Shown here: piece after piece, positions 1 through 6,630 of the stretch
Layout of the letters: each line of letters begins with the position of its first letter
How positions within the stretch are numbered: position 1 is the first letter of the stretch
Origin: Chloroflexota bacterium
GTDB taxonomy: Bacteria; Cyanobacteriota; Vampirovibrionia; Obscuribacterales; Obscuribacteraceae
Direction of reading: 5' to 3'
DNA: 17,054 nt
Assembly: GCA_005240105.1 (NCBI GenBank)
Contig: SBAT01000112.1
Coordinates: 1 to 17,054 of the forward strand
The notes under the pieces: model-generated
The model's database searches: none
Seen by the model: only the letters and a program-made list of their open reading frames with translations
Told to the model about the DNA's origin: nothing
Position numbers and translations under genes: made by a program

Positions 1-289
1 AATGTGGTGTAGCTTGTGGATAAAACGGACTATTGGTCACGTGCAACCCACTAAGCATGTTGTTATGCCATCGCCTTTGCACCTCTGGGCTGTATAGATC
101 ATGCGCATCAGGAGAATGAGCAATTCTGCCACAAATATAAAAGTGCATGAAGTCGGAAACTACAACCGCGCTTCCCTGGCTTGAATAAAGAAGCTTGTTC
201 TCCTGCCAGAATTTATAAATAGCATATCCGGCAAAAATGCTCAGGCACAACAACACCGCCAGATAGATAGCAGCCAAGGAAGGCAACAA
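1..289 (-). CDS. Partial GT87-like (DUF2029-type) membrane glycosyltransferase, N-terminal part
   Basis: An open minus-strand frame runs from an in-frame stop at 314-316 to the window edge, so the C-terminus is missing. It encodes a basic segment (KRKKS), a hydrophobic membrane helix (SLAAIYLAVLLCLSIFAGYA), and then a periplasmic-looking stretch with SDFMHFYICGRIAHS and HDLYSPEVQ. The pattern D-F-x-x-Y-x-x-G-R-x-A-x-(10)-LY after one N-terminal helix is typical of the first loop of GT87 polyprenol-phosphate-mannose-type glycosyltransferases, where the Asp is near the active site. No ATG is available near the 5' end. I place the start at TTG 289, but CTG 310 would include the basic residues before the helix, and neither has a good ribosome binding site. 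The coding nature is well supported by composition; the family call is moderate because only about 95 residues are visible. Confidence 0.55.
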   Translation of the reverse strand, partial: MLPSLAAIYLAVLLCLSIFAGYAIYKFWQENKLLYSSQGSAVVVSDFMHFYICGRIAHSPDAHDLYSPEVQRRWHNNMLSGLHVTNSPFYPQATPH

Positions 290-357
290 TGATTTCTTAC
301 GCTTGAGCAGAAGCTATGTCCGATGATTGAAACCGTCAAATCATAACAGGTCAAGAA

Positions 358-385
358 CCAAAAGCACGCATGGAAATTGGCGTGC
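358..385 (-). terminator. Probable Rho-independent terminator of the phasin-like gene
   Basis: On the minus strand, about 40 nt after the phasin-like stop codon, GCACGC and GCGTGC form a 6-bp GC-rich stem around a 10-nt loop (arms 364-369 and 380-385), followed by TTTT. The T-run is short, so the terminator may be weak. It separates the phasin-like gene from the glycosyltransferase-like gene downstream. Confidence 0.4.
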
Positions 386-424
386 AGTCCTTGTACCAAA
401 CGCTGCTAAGACTTTATAGCGCTA

Positions 425-835
425 TTACTTGTTGCGGCGCCTAGCTTTTCTGGAAGGTGCAGTTCCTGTACCTTCGCCGCCTTCGTTACCATCACATAGA
501 GTTTCTTCCAAATGCTCAAGGCGCTCGTTCAATTCATCCAAGTCTTCACGAGTCATCAAACCAAATTCTTTGATTGCCTTTTTGATGGAAGCAGTAATTT
601 GGACTTCCAGAGTACCTTTGCGCTTGTTTACCTCGTCGGTAAATGTCTTCAGGCTCTTTTCAATTGATTCGGTCTTGTCTTTGCCCTTAACTTCCAAGTC
701 ATCCATCAACTCATGACCAACTTTGACCAAATCCTCAAGTGCTTCGTTTAAAGCAGATTTGACTCTTTCGATATTGGTTGAAGCGCCGACTCCCGTTAGG
801 ACTGCCTTTTTGAGAAGTTTCGTTCTTTCGCTCAT
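425..835 (-). CDS. Phasin-family (PHA granule-associated-like) protein
   Basis: A 136-residue, highly charged, helical protein. The middle (about residues 25-95) is predicted coiled-coil-like amphipathic helix. Next comes the segment MTREDLDELNERLEHLEETL (about residues 94-113), which matches the PhaF/PhaI-type phasin signature in which a 'T(R/K)EE(V/L)xEL' helix start is followed by a leucine-heptad helix. The tail is Gly-rich and then very basic (SRKARRRNK), as in PhaF proteins that bind DNA through a basic C-terminus, though this tail is much shorter. Family members coat polyhydroxyalkanoate granules and help distribute them. The start at 835 follows an AGAGG-type ribosome binding site. 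No PHA synthase is visible here, so a granule role is inferred from family only; some phasin-like proteins occur in organisms without PHA. Confidence 0.72.
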   Translation of the reverse strand: MSERTKLLKKAVLTGVGASTNIERVKSALNEALEDLVKVGHELMDDLEVKGKDKTESIEKSLKTFTDEVNKRKGTLEVQITASIKKAIKEFGLMTREDLDELNERLEHLEETLCDGNEGGEGTGTAPSRKARRRNK

Positions 836-889
836 GGTCCTACCTCTTTTGTAAAGCTGTGGATGTGATTTTAGTAAAATCTATCCGTC

Positions 890-922
890 TATTTGCTCCT
901 TTGTACTTTGCCGGAGCAAATA
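890..922. promoter_or_regulatory. 10-bp inverted repeat in the divergent phasin/phosphatase promoter region
   Basis: TATTTGCTCC (890-899) and GGAGCAAATA (913-922) are perfect inverted complements separated by 13 nt. The element lies between two divergently transcribed genes, 55 nt upstream of the phasin-like ATG and 112 nt upstream of the phosphatase-like GTG. No T-run follows on either strand, so an operator for a dimeric regulator, or a leader hairpin, fits better than a terminator. No regulator family is recognised. Confidence 0.3.
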
Positions 923-1022
923 CTGCATTAAAATTACCCTTACTGTAAACGAGTTGGCCTGACAACTCAGGGCAAATTCTCTCAGGCAGCGGAACCGTAC
1001 GTGTTTGGCGAGCTTAATAAAC

Positions 1023-1028
1023 AAGGAG
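1023..1028 (+). promoter_or_regulatory. Ribosome binding site deciding the start of the phosphatase-like gene
   Basis: AAGGAG stands 6 nt before GTG 1035. An upstream in-frame TTG at 1005 has no such site, and using it would put ten extra residues ahead of the basic part of the signal peptide. The GTG is therefore the likely start. Confidence 0.7.
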
Positions 1029-1034
1029 AACCAC

Positions 1035-2753
1035 GTGTCAAAATCCAAGCAATGGCGCACAGCATTGTCCGCATTGTTAACAACACTTGTCTTGCTTACA
1101 TCCCAAGGAGCAAATCAAGGAGCATTCGCTCAATCTGATGACAATCGCAAACCAAAACTGGTTGTCCTGATTGTCGCCGATCAGCTTTCCTATGATTACT
1201 TAGCTAGATACCGTGACAAGTTTGGAGCAGGTGGGCTGCGTTACCTGATTGACAACGGCGCCAATTTTACCAATTGCCGCTTCCGCCAACTGACAAGCCA
1301 CACCGCCTGTGGTGACACAATAATTTCTACCGGAGCCTATCCCTGGGCAACCGGCATCATTGCCGATGATTGGTTTGATAGACGCAAGGGCAAAGAAGTA
1401 TCAGCCACTGCAGACGATCAAGCAACTCTCGTTGGTGGAACAGGAACTGGTGCTTCAGCCAAAGCTATGTTGGGAACAACAATTGGCGATCAGATGAAAT
1501 TAGCTACCAACGGTCGTTCAAAAGTAGTGACCATTTCCATTGGCGAGCGCCCGGCAGTATTTTTAGCCGGACGCTTAGCTGATAACGCCTTCTGGTGGGA
1601 CACGCGCACAGGCAACTTCGTCACCTCAAGTCAATACAGCCGCACTTTGCCATCATGGGCTCAGTCCTTCAACAATCAGCGTTATGCTGACAAATACTTC
1701 GGGCAGACCTGGCAGCGACTTTTGGCAGAGACTCAATATTCTGCCTCCAGCCGCGATGATTACACCTACGAAAAGCCATTGCCTGGTGACGGCAAGCAAT
1801 TCCCGCACGTAATCACAGGCGGTGCTTCCGGTCCATCAGACAAATTCTTCCAGACTTTCTCCATGACACCATTTGCCAATCAGATGGTGGCAGATTTTGC
1901 CAAAGAAGCTATCGACAAAGAAGGATTGGGCAGGCGTCCTGATCCGGATCTTCTGGCTATCAACTTTGGCGCAGGCGAAGGTTTAGGATCGCATTTTGGT
2001 CCTTACAGCCAGGAAGTACAAGATCTGGTACTACGTTTAGATCAATCCCTCGCTCAACTTTTCCAAGGCATCGATCAAAAGATCGGCTTGGATAAGTGCT
2101 TAATTGTTCTCACTGCTGATCATGGTATTGCCCCAATTCCGGAATTCCTCAAAGAAAAAGGCCTTGATGCAGGACGTATTGATCCGAAAGCCTTCAAGAC
2201 ACTGGTTGATTCAGCACTTGATGCCAAACTCGGTGCTGATGATTGGGTCGAGTCGTTTGTTCCGCCAAACGTCTATCTCAACTTGAATGCCATCGATCGC
2301 CAGAAATATCGCCAACCGGATGTGGAAGCCGTGGCCGCTAAAATTGCCCGCTCGGTACCAGGTGTAGCTGATGTCTACACAGCAGTACAGCTCTTCATGA
2401 ACCAGGTACCATCAGGACCTTTGGCTGATGCAGTACGTCGCAACTACTACTGGGGCCGCTCAGGCGAATTGGTCGTCATAACCAAGCCAGGCTGGATCTT
2501 CTCGTCTGAACAAAACGGCACAGAACAAGGCTCGCCCTACGCTTATGACACCCAAGTACCGCTCATCATAAGCGGCTTTGGTATCAAAGCCGGCAGTTAC
2601 GCAACAACTGTCTCTCCGGCAGACATTGCGCCAACGATTACTTCAATACTGGGGATTGATCAGCCATCCCTGGCTGAAGGCCGTGCATTGTCTGAATCAA
2701 TGGGACAACAATTTGGTCCGCCAAGACCAAGAGGGCTGGCTAACCAGCAATAG
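1035..2753 (+). CDS. Secreted PafA-like alkaline phosphatase-superfamily protein with altered metal site
   Basis: This 572-residue protein begins with a classical signal peptide (basic n-region, hydrophobic SALLTTLVLLTS, likely cleavage after AFA), so it is exported. The mature part has the alkaline phosphatase/nucleotide pyrophosphatase fold: LIVADQLSYDYL (metal-binding Asp about 49), SHTACGD with the putative Thr nucleophile about 90, LTADHG (Asp 362, His 363), and a C-terminal YAYDTQVPLIISG block. It aligns best with PafA-type phosphomonoesterases. However, the usual DxxGH motif reads EGLGSH here (Glu 315, Ser 319), the usual GTxHGS reads GTEQGS (Gln 498), the substrate Asn after GII is Asp, and the usual KDR reads GER. 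One zinc site and part of the phosphate pocket thus look dismantled. It may be a non-canonical hydrolase or a pseudoenzyme. The gene ends 26 nt before polA and probably shares a transcript with it. Confidence 0.85.
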   Translation: MSKSKQWRTALSALLTTLVLLTSQGANQGAFAQSDDNRKPKLVVLIVADQLSYDYLARYRDKFGAGGLRYLIDNGANFTNCRFRQLTSHTACGDTIISTGAYPWATGIIADDWFDRRKGKEVSATADDQATLVGGTGTGASAKAMLGTTIGDQMKLATNGRSKVVTISIGERPAVFLAGRLADNAFWWDTRTGNFVTSSQYSRTLPSWAQSFNNQRYADKYFGQTWQRLLAETQYSASSRDDYTYEKPLPGDGKQFPHVITGGASGPSDKFFQTFSMTPFANQMVADFAKEAIDKEGLGRRPDPDLLAINFGAGEGLGSHFGPYSQEVQDLVLRLDQSLAQLFQGIDQKIGLDKCLIVLTADHGIAPIPEFLKEKGLDAGRIDPKAFKTLVDSALDAKLGADDWVESFVPPNVYLNLNAIDRQKYRQPDVEAVAAKIARSVPGVADVYTAVQLFMNQVPSGPLADAVRRNYYWGRSGELVVITKPGWIFSSEQNGTEQGSPYAYDTQVPLIISGFGIKAGSYATTVSPADIAPTITSILGIDQPSLAEGRALSESMGQQFGPPRPRGLANQQ

Positions 2754-2779
2754 GTACACATAAGGGCATAGAAGAAGAA

Positions 2780-5749
2780 ATGGACGAGAAGCAAAGCAAG
2801 AGCTGCGATGAGCAGGTCGCAGCGGTGCGAACAGCGAAATGCGAGCAGCTAAGCAAGGAGACGACACTAAATGTGTCGTCGGGGCAACCGCAAGAAAGCC
2901 GAGCTGGAGCGGTAAATTTAGTCTTAGTTGATGGCAGCGCGCTGGCGTTTCGCTCCTTCTATGCTCTTTTTACTTCCGGCATGAGGAGATCAGACGGCAC
3001 GGCAACATGGGCTGTCTATGGCTTTCTCAATTCCATGTTTGATCTTTTGGAAACATACAAACCAGACATGGTCGCCGTCTGCTTCGACTTGGCCGAACCT
3101 ACCTTCCGTAAGTTGCAGTACGAAGACTATAAAGCCAACCGCGCTGAAATGCCCGATGATCTGGCAACTCAGTGGCCGATGATCAAGGAAGCGGTGGAAT
3201 ATTTAGATATTCCAATTTTGGAAAAGCCCGGCTTTGAAGCAGACGACATTATTGGCACACTTGCTCGTATCGCTGAGCAAAAGAAAATGAAGGTGCAGAT
3301 TCTCACAGGCGACCAGGATGCCTTTCAGCTATTAGATGGTCACATTCAGGTTCTCATGCCCGGCAAAGGGGGACTTGCTACCTTCGGCAGAGATGAAGTA
3401 TTTGAGAAGCTATCGGTATGGCCTGAGCAAATTGTTGACTACAAAGCACTTTGCGGTGACTCATCAGACAATATTCCTGGTGTACGTGGTATTGGTCCTA
3501 AGACCGCAGTACAACTCTTAACCGAATTCCAGACGCTGGAAGGTGTCTACAACAACCTGGACAAAATTAAATCCAAGTCAGTCCAACAAAAACTAATCGA
3601 TGGCAAAGACAGTGCTTTCGCCAGCCAAGATCTAGCGACCATACGCCTGGATGTAGATATTGATATCGACTTCGACAAGCTAAAAGTGACCATGCCACCA
3701 ATTGAGCGTTTGGTTAATGGTCTAAAAGAATTTGAATTCAAAAACATGCTCAAGCGCCTGCCAAAAATTTTGGCGTCGTTTAATAACGGTGTGGAGCCTA
3801 CTATCGATGAAGCGTTGCTGACAGGCAGTGCACCAGCTTTTGCCGCCGTAACAAGTCCTGATGAACAAACGCCTGTAGCAGTGGTGGCTACCGGACAGCC
3901 GGAGCCGACAATTGTAGTCACAGAAGCGCAATTAGAAGACTTGGTGAAACAACTAAGCAAGCAATCAGTGATTTGCGTAGACCTGGAAACAACAGGTCTT
4001 GCTTCGCTGGATACTCAAATTGTCGGCTACGCATTTGGCTGGGCCGACCAAGCCCGTGTTGCCGATAGCCGTGTTGTAAGCGCGGGAGACAACTGGAACA
4101 TTCAAACAGCTTATGTGCCAATTCGGCACTTCGGCAGCCAACAATTACCGGCAGAACTAGTTAGCAGCAAACTAAAGCCTATTCTGGAAGATGCCAAAAT
4201 CGGCAAGGTTGCCCAAAACGCCAAATTTGAAATGAATGTTTTGTCCTTAGACGGCATAACCTTTGGTCCGATCGTATTTGATCCGCTGCTTGCCAGCTAT
4301 ATTGTTGATCCGGATGAGAAACACGGGCTCAAAGATCAAGCAGAACGAATACTCAATTACCAGATGGTAAAAATTTCTGAGTTGATAGGCACCGGCAAAA
4401 AACAGCTGACCATGGAACAAGTTCCCGTATCACAGGCTGCACCCTATGCTGCCGATGACGCCCGAATGACAATGGAGCTAGCTCGCTATTATGGAAAAAC
4501 ACTGAATGCCACGCAATTAAGTCTGCTCACCGAAATGGATATGCCGCTGTCTGCCGTTTTGGCCAAGATGGAACAGGCTGGTGTCTCCCTGGATCTTGGA
4601 TATTTAGGTCTGTTTTCCATGGAGCTAACGCAAGATCTAGTACGCCTGGAATTGGAAATCTTTGAAGAAGCAGGACACTCTTTCAACATCAATTCCCCAC
4701 AACAATTACAGAAGGTCTTGTTTGAAGAACTTAAATTGTCTCCGAAAGGAAAAACCAAATCCGGGTTTTCCACTGATGCCAGTGTTTTGGAATCTCTCAA
4801 ACACGACCACCCAATTATTTCTAAGTTGATGGACTTTCGACAAATGTCCAAACTACGTTCAACTTATGTCGATGCTTTGCCTCGCCAGGTCAGTCCAAGA
4901 GACAAACGCCTGCACGGCGACTTCAATCAAACAGGCACCAGTACCGGTCGCCTATCCAGTTCCAATCCCAATTTACAAAATATCCCAATTCGTACAGAAA
5001 TGGGCCGCCGCATAAGGCGCGCCTTTATTCCAGGCAATGAATCAAGTGTATTGATTTCAGCTGACTACAGCCAAATAGAACTACGCCTTCTAGCACACAT
5101 GTGCGCCGATGAAATTCTCGTTGATGCTTTTGCTAAAGACGAAGACATCCACGCCCGTACCGCTGCTGAAATTTTCGACAAAGAACTTGCTTCAGTTGAC
5201 TCCGACATGCGCCGCGTCGGCAAGACGATCAACTTCTCGCTAATTTATCAACAAGGTGCTTATTCCACTGGTTTGGATTTAGGCGTCTCCACCAAAGAAG
5301 CACAGGCATTTATAGACAAATACTTTGCCCGCTATCCCAAAGTACGCAATTACCTAACCGGCTCCATACAAGAAGCTCGCACTAAGGGCTATGCCGAAAC
5401 CCTCTGGGGACGCAAGCGCTACTTCAGAAACCTCAACGACCGCAACGACATGATCCGCAAAGCCGAAGAGCGTGCCGCCTGCAACGCCCCTCTTCAGGGC
5501 AGTGCCGCCGACCTAATGAAATTAGCCATGATTGACCTGGATAAAGAACTGACCAAACGCCAGTTAAAAACAAAACTTATTCTGCAAGTACACGACGAAT
5601 TAGTCCTTGAAGTACCAACAGATGAAGTGGAAGAGATAAAAGCTATCGTTCACGAAGCAATGTCGGTGAAGACAATTTCGGGCGTACAGTTTAAAGTGCC
5701 CTTAAAAGTCGATATTCGCTCCGGCAAAAATTGGATGGAAGCTAAGTAA
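2780..5749 (+). CDS. polA: DNA polymerase I with repeat-derived N-terminus
   Basis: This 989-residue protein has all three PolA domains. The 5'-3' exonuclease spans about residues 45-330 (LVLVDGSALAFRS, FEADDIIG, TGDQDAFQLL, GDSSDNIPGVRGIGPKTA). The 3'-5' exonuclease spans about 385-575 with D401/E403 (DLETT), an NAKFE motif with Glu 484 where Asp is usual, and Asp 560 (YAADD). The polymerase spans about 590-989 with motif A Asp 762 (DYSQIELRL), motif B Lys 815/Phe 819/Tyr 823 and motif C HDE at 938-940. The proofreading site looks intact apart from the conservative Asp-to-Glu change. The first 44 or so residues are an inserted interspersed repeat: no ATG, GTG or TTG lies in frame between the repeat and the conserved start of the exonuclease domain, so initiation must be at 2780 or within the repeat. 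Motif B reads NFSLIYQQG instead of the usual NFGxxYG. The ribosome binding site is weak (purine-rich GAAGAAGA). Confidence 0.97.
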   Translation: MDEKQSKSCDEQVAAVRTAKCEQLSKETTLNVSSGQPQESRAGAVNLVLVDGSALAFRSFYALFTSGMRRSDGTATWAVYGFLNSMFDLLETYKPDMVAVCFDLAEPTFRKLQYEDYKANRAEMPDDLATQWPMIKEAVEYLDIPILEKPGFEADDIIGTLARIAEQKKMKVQILTGDQDAFQLLDGHIQVLMPGKGGLATFGRDEVFEKLSVWPEQIVDYKALCGDSSDNIPGVRGIGPKTAVQLLTEFQTLEGVYNNLDKIKSKSVQQKLIDGKDSAFASQDLATIRLDVDIDIDFDKLKVTMPPIERLVNGLKEFEFKNMLKRLPKILASFNNGVEPTIDEALLTGSAPAFAAVTSPDEQTPVAVVATGQPEPTIVVTEAQLEDLVKQLSKQSVICVDLETTGLASLDTQIVGYAFGWADQARVADSRVVSAGDNWNIQTAYVPIRHFGSQQLPAELVSSKLKPILEDAKIGKVAQNAKFEMNVLSLDGITFGPIVFDPLLASYIVDPDEKHGLKDQAERILNYQMVKISELIGTGKKQLTMEQVPVSQAAPYAADDARMTMELARYYGKTLNATQLSLLTEMDMPLSAVLAKMEQAGVSLDLGYLGLFSMELTQDLVRLELEIFEEAGHSFNINSPQQLQKVLFEELKLSPKGKTKSGFSTDASVLESLKHDHPIISKLMDFRQMSKLRSTYVDALPRQVSPRDKRLHGDFNQTGTSTGRLSSSNPNLQNIPIRTEMGRRIRRAFIPGNESSVLISADYSQIELRLLAHMCADEILVDAFAKDEDIHARTAAEIFDKELASVDSDMRRVGKTINFSLIYQQGAYSTGLDLGVSTKEAQAFIDKYFARYPKVRNYLTGSIQEARTKGYAETLWGRKRYFRNLNDRNDMIRKAEERAACNAPLQGSAADLMKLAMIDLDKELTKRQLKTKLILQVHDELVLEVPTDEVEEIKAIVHEAMSVKTISGVQFKVPLKVDIRSGKNWMEAK
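2788..2916 (+). repeat. Interspersed structured repeat, copy A (inside the polA 5' end)
   Basis: The left half (2788-2830) matches the minus-strand copy at 8016-8123 almost base for base through AGCAAGAGCTGCGATG and AGCAGGTCGC. A central hairpin, GACGACAC (2860-2867) with loop TAAAT and GTGTCGTC (2873-2880), matches the hairpins at 11895-11915 and 13620-13640. The right end (AAGCCGAGCTGGAGCG) is a degenerate, shortened version of the right half of the other two long copies. The copy is in frame and translated as part of PolA. Confidence 0.85.
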
Positions 5750-5771
5750 GCCCGCCTTGTTCTTTTTTCAA

Positions 5772-5806
5772 AAAATCATGTACGTACAATGTACGTACAT
5801 GATTTT
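5772..5806. terminator. 35-nt perfect palindrome after polA, probable terminator
   Basis: The arms AAAATCATGTACGTACA (5772-5788) and TGTACGTACATGATTTT (5790-5806) are perfect complements around one central A. Each arm contains GTACGTAC. A further T-rich/A-rich pairing (5764-5768 with 5810-5814, one G-T pair) could extend the hairpin beyond a 3-nt internal loop. Its place 22 nt after the polA stop, with an A-rich left and T-rich right arm, suits a bidirectional terminator. The stem is AT-rich and no separate U-tract follows, so a protein-binding palindrome is an alternative. Confidence 0.5.
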
Positions 5807-6158
5807 CAAGAAAAGGATCTAGCCAGGTCAGTTAATTTAAGCTGCCTTGCTCCTCAAGATTTTCTTCCTATGGCTCTTCCGGGTTTTTGCTGCTGATTTT
5901 TTGTTGACTGTCGCCCAAGCCATGCCCTTCTTTTTGTAGCGCCAATTTTCAGATGAAAAACCCTATTCCTAGGTTCCCAATCATTAAGACTGAAACCCAA
6001 GCCCCGTAATCGTTTCGAGCGAAAAGATTAAATTGTCAAGAGACGGGTTTAATGTTTCCTTAATGCGGGTAAATAAGGCTATAGGGTCTGTCTCGGCAAG
6101 TATTTACAGCGGGCAGACTGTTGCGATCAATCACAACAGTCAAAGGGAGTGTTGGCAG
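5807..6158. other. Roughly 350-bp region without a confident gene
   Basis: Between the polA palindrome and the LRV-protein start I see no confident gene, RNA gene or repeat. A plus-strand open frame continues upstream of the LRV gene as far as TTG 6033, but that extra stretch lacks a good ribosome binding site and has no recognisable domain. A 28-codon minus-strand frame is listed separately at low confidence. The promoter of the LRV gene should lie here, but no convincing -35/-10 pair stands out. Confidence 0.4.
5837..5923 (-). CDS. Possible very small basic protein or gene remnant
   Basis: An ATG-initiated 28-codon frame encodes a strongly basic peptide that begins MAWATVNKKSAAKTRK and ends RSKAA. 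The frame is open upstream for 13 more codons, including the residues ENWRYKKKG. The purine-rich AAGAAGG before the ATG is placed too close for a good ribosome binding site. The Lys/Arg-rich composition recalls small nucleic-acid-binding proteins, but I recognise no family. It could be chance or the tail of a decayed gene. Confidence 0.15.
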   Translation of the reverse strand: MAWATVNKKSAAKTRKSHRKKILRSKAA

Positions 6159-6620
6159 ATGCAGGAAGGTAAGCGGGTCACGGCATCGGCATTAAGTAGC
6201 CAGGAAACAACAGAAAGAGCACAAGTAACGCAAGAAGCACCCCCAGATATTACTATCAGGGCTTTGCGTGTGCGCTATATTGTGGCAGGCAACCCCAATA
6301 CACCTAAAGAGGTATTGGCGAAGCTTGCTTTTGACGAATTGGAAAACATTCGCCGGCGCGTAGCGGAAAACCCGCGTACGCCTGTCGAGGCATTGTCAGC
6401 ACTGGCGCATGACGGCAAGGCAGATGTACGCCTGGCAGTAGCCGAAAACGCCAACGTACCGGAACAGTTACTAGAGCAACTTGCTTTCGATGAGGATGCT
6501 GACGTACGCTATGGCGTAGCGGAAAATCCATATATTCCCGGTCCCATCCTTGAGCGCCTCGCCGAGGACGACAACCCCTACGTAGCATTTCGGGCCAGGA
6601 AAACTCTATCGCTTTTGTAA
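6159..6620 (+). CDS. Leucine-rich repeat variant (LRV/HEAT-like) protein
   Basis: From ATG 6159 this is a 153-residue protein. After a short Ser/Thr/Gln-rich leader it contains about four units of 23-25 residues with the pattern (V/I)R-x-x-VAENPxTPxxxLxxLAxD, for example VRLAVAENANVPEQLLEQLA and VRYGVAENPYIPGPILERLA. This is the LRV repeat, an all-helical solenoid related to HEAT repeats that usually mediates protein-protein contacts. The Azotobacter LRV protein carries an N-terminal Cys cluster for a 4Fe-4S centre; here the protein from this start has no cysteine at all, so no cluster is expected. ATG 6159 is chosen because GGGAG precedes it at a plausible distance; the longer frame from TTG 6033 has no such site. 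It is convergent with the permease gene, with a 10-nt gap. Its function and partner are unknown. Confidence 0.8.
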   Translation: MQEGKRVTASALSSQETTERAQVTQEAPPDITIRALRVRYIVAGNPNTPKEVLAKLAFDELENIRRRVAENPRTPVEALSALAHDGKADVRLAVAENANVPEQLLEQLAFDEDADVRYGVAENPYIPGPILERLAEDDNPYVAFRARKTLSLL

Positions 6621-6630
6621 TCGTCCGACT

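Noticed and set aside
967..1003. Glycine-riboswitch-like string (GGGCAA, then CTCTCAGGCA and GGAAC) ahead of the phosphatase-like gene
   Set aside because: The 3' half resembles the glycine aptamer, but the pairing GGAGA strand and the CCGAAGG core are missing upstream, and the downstream gene has no link to glycine.
2860..2880. The repeat hairpin as a Rho-independent terminator
   Set aside because: No T-run follows in any copy, and two copies lie within translated genes that must be read through.
6033..6158. LRV protein starting at TTG 6033
   Set aside because: The extra 42 residues have no domain features and the TTG lacks a ribosome binding site; ATG 6159 is preceded by GGGAG.
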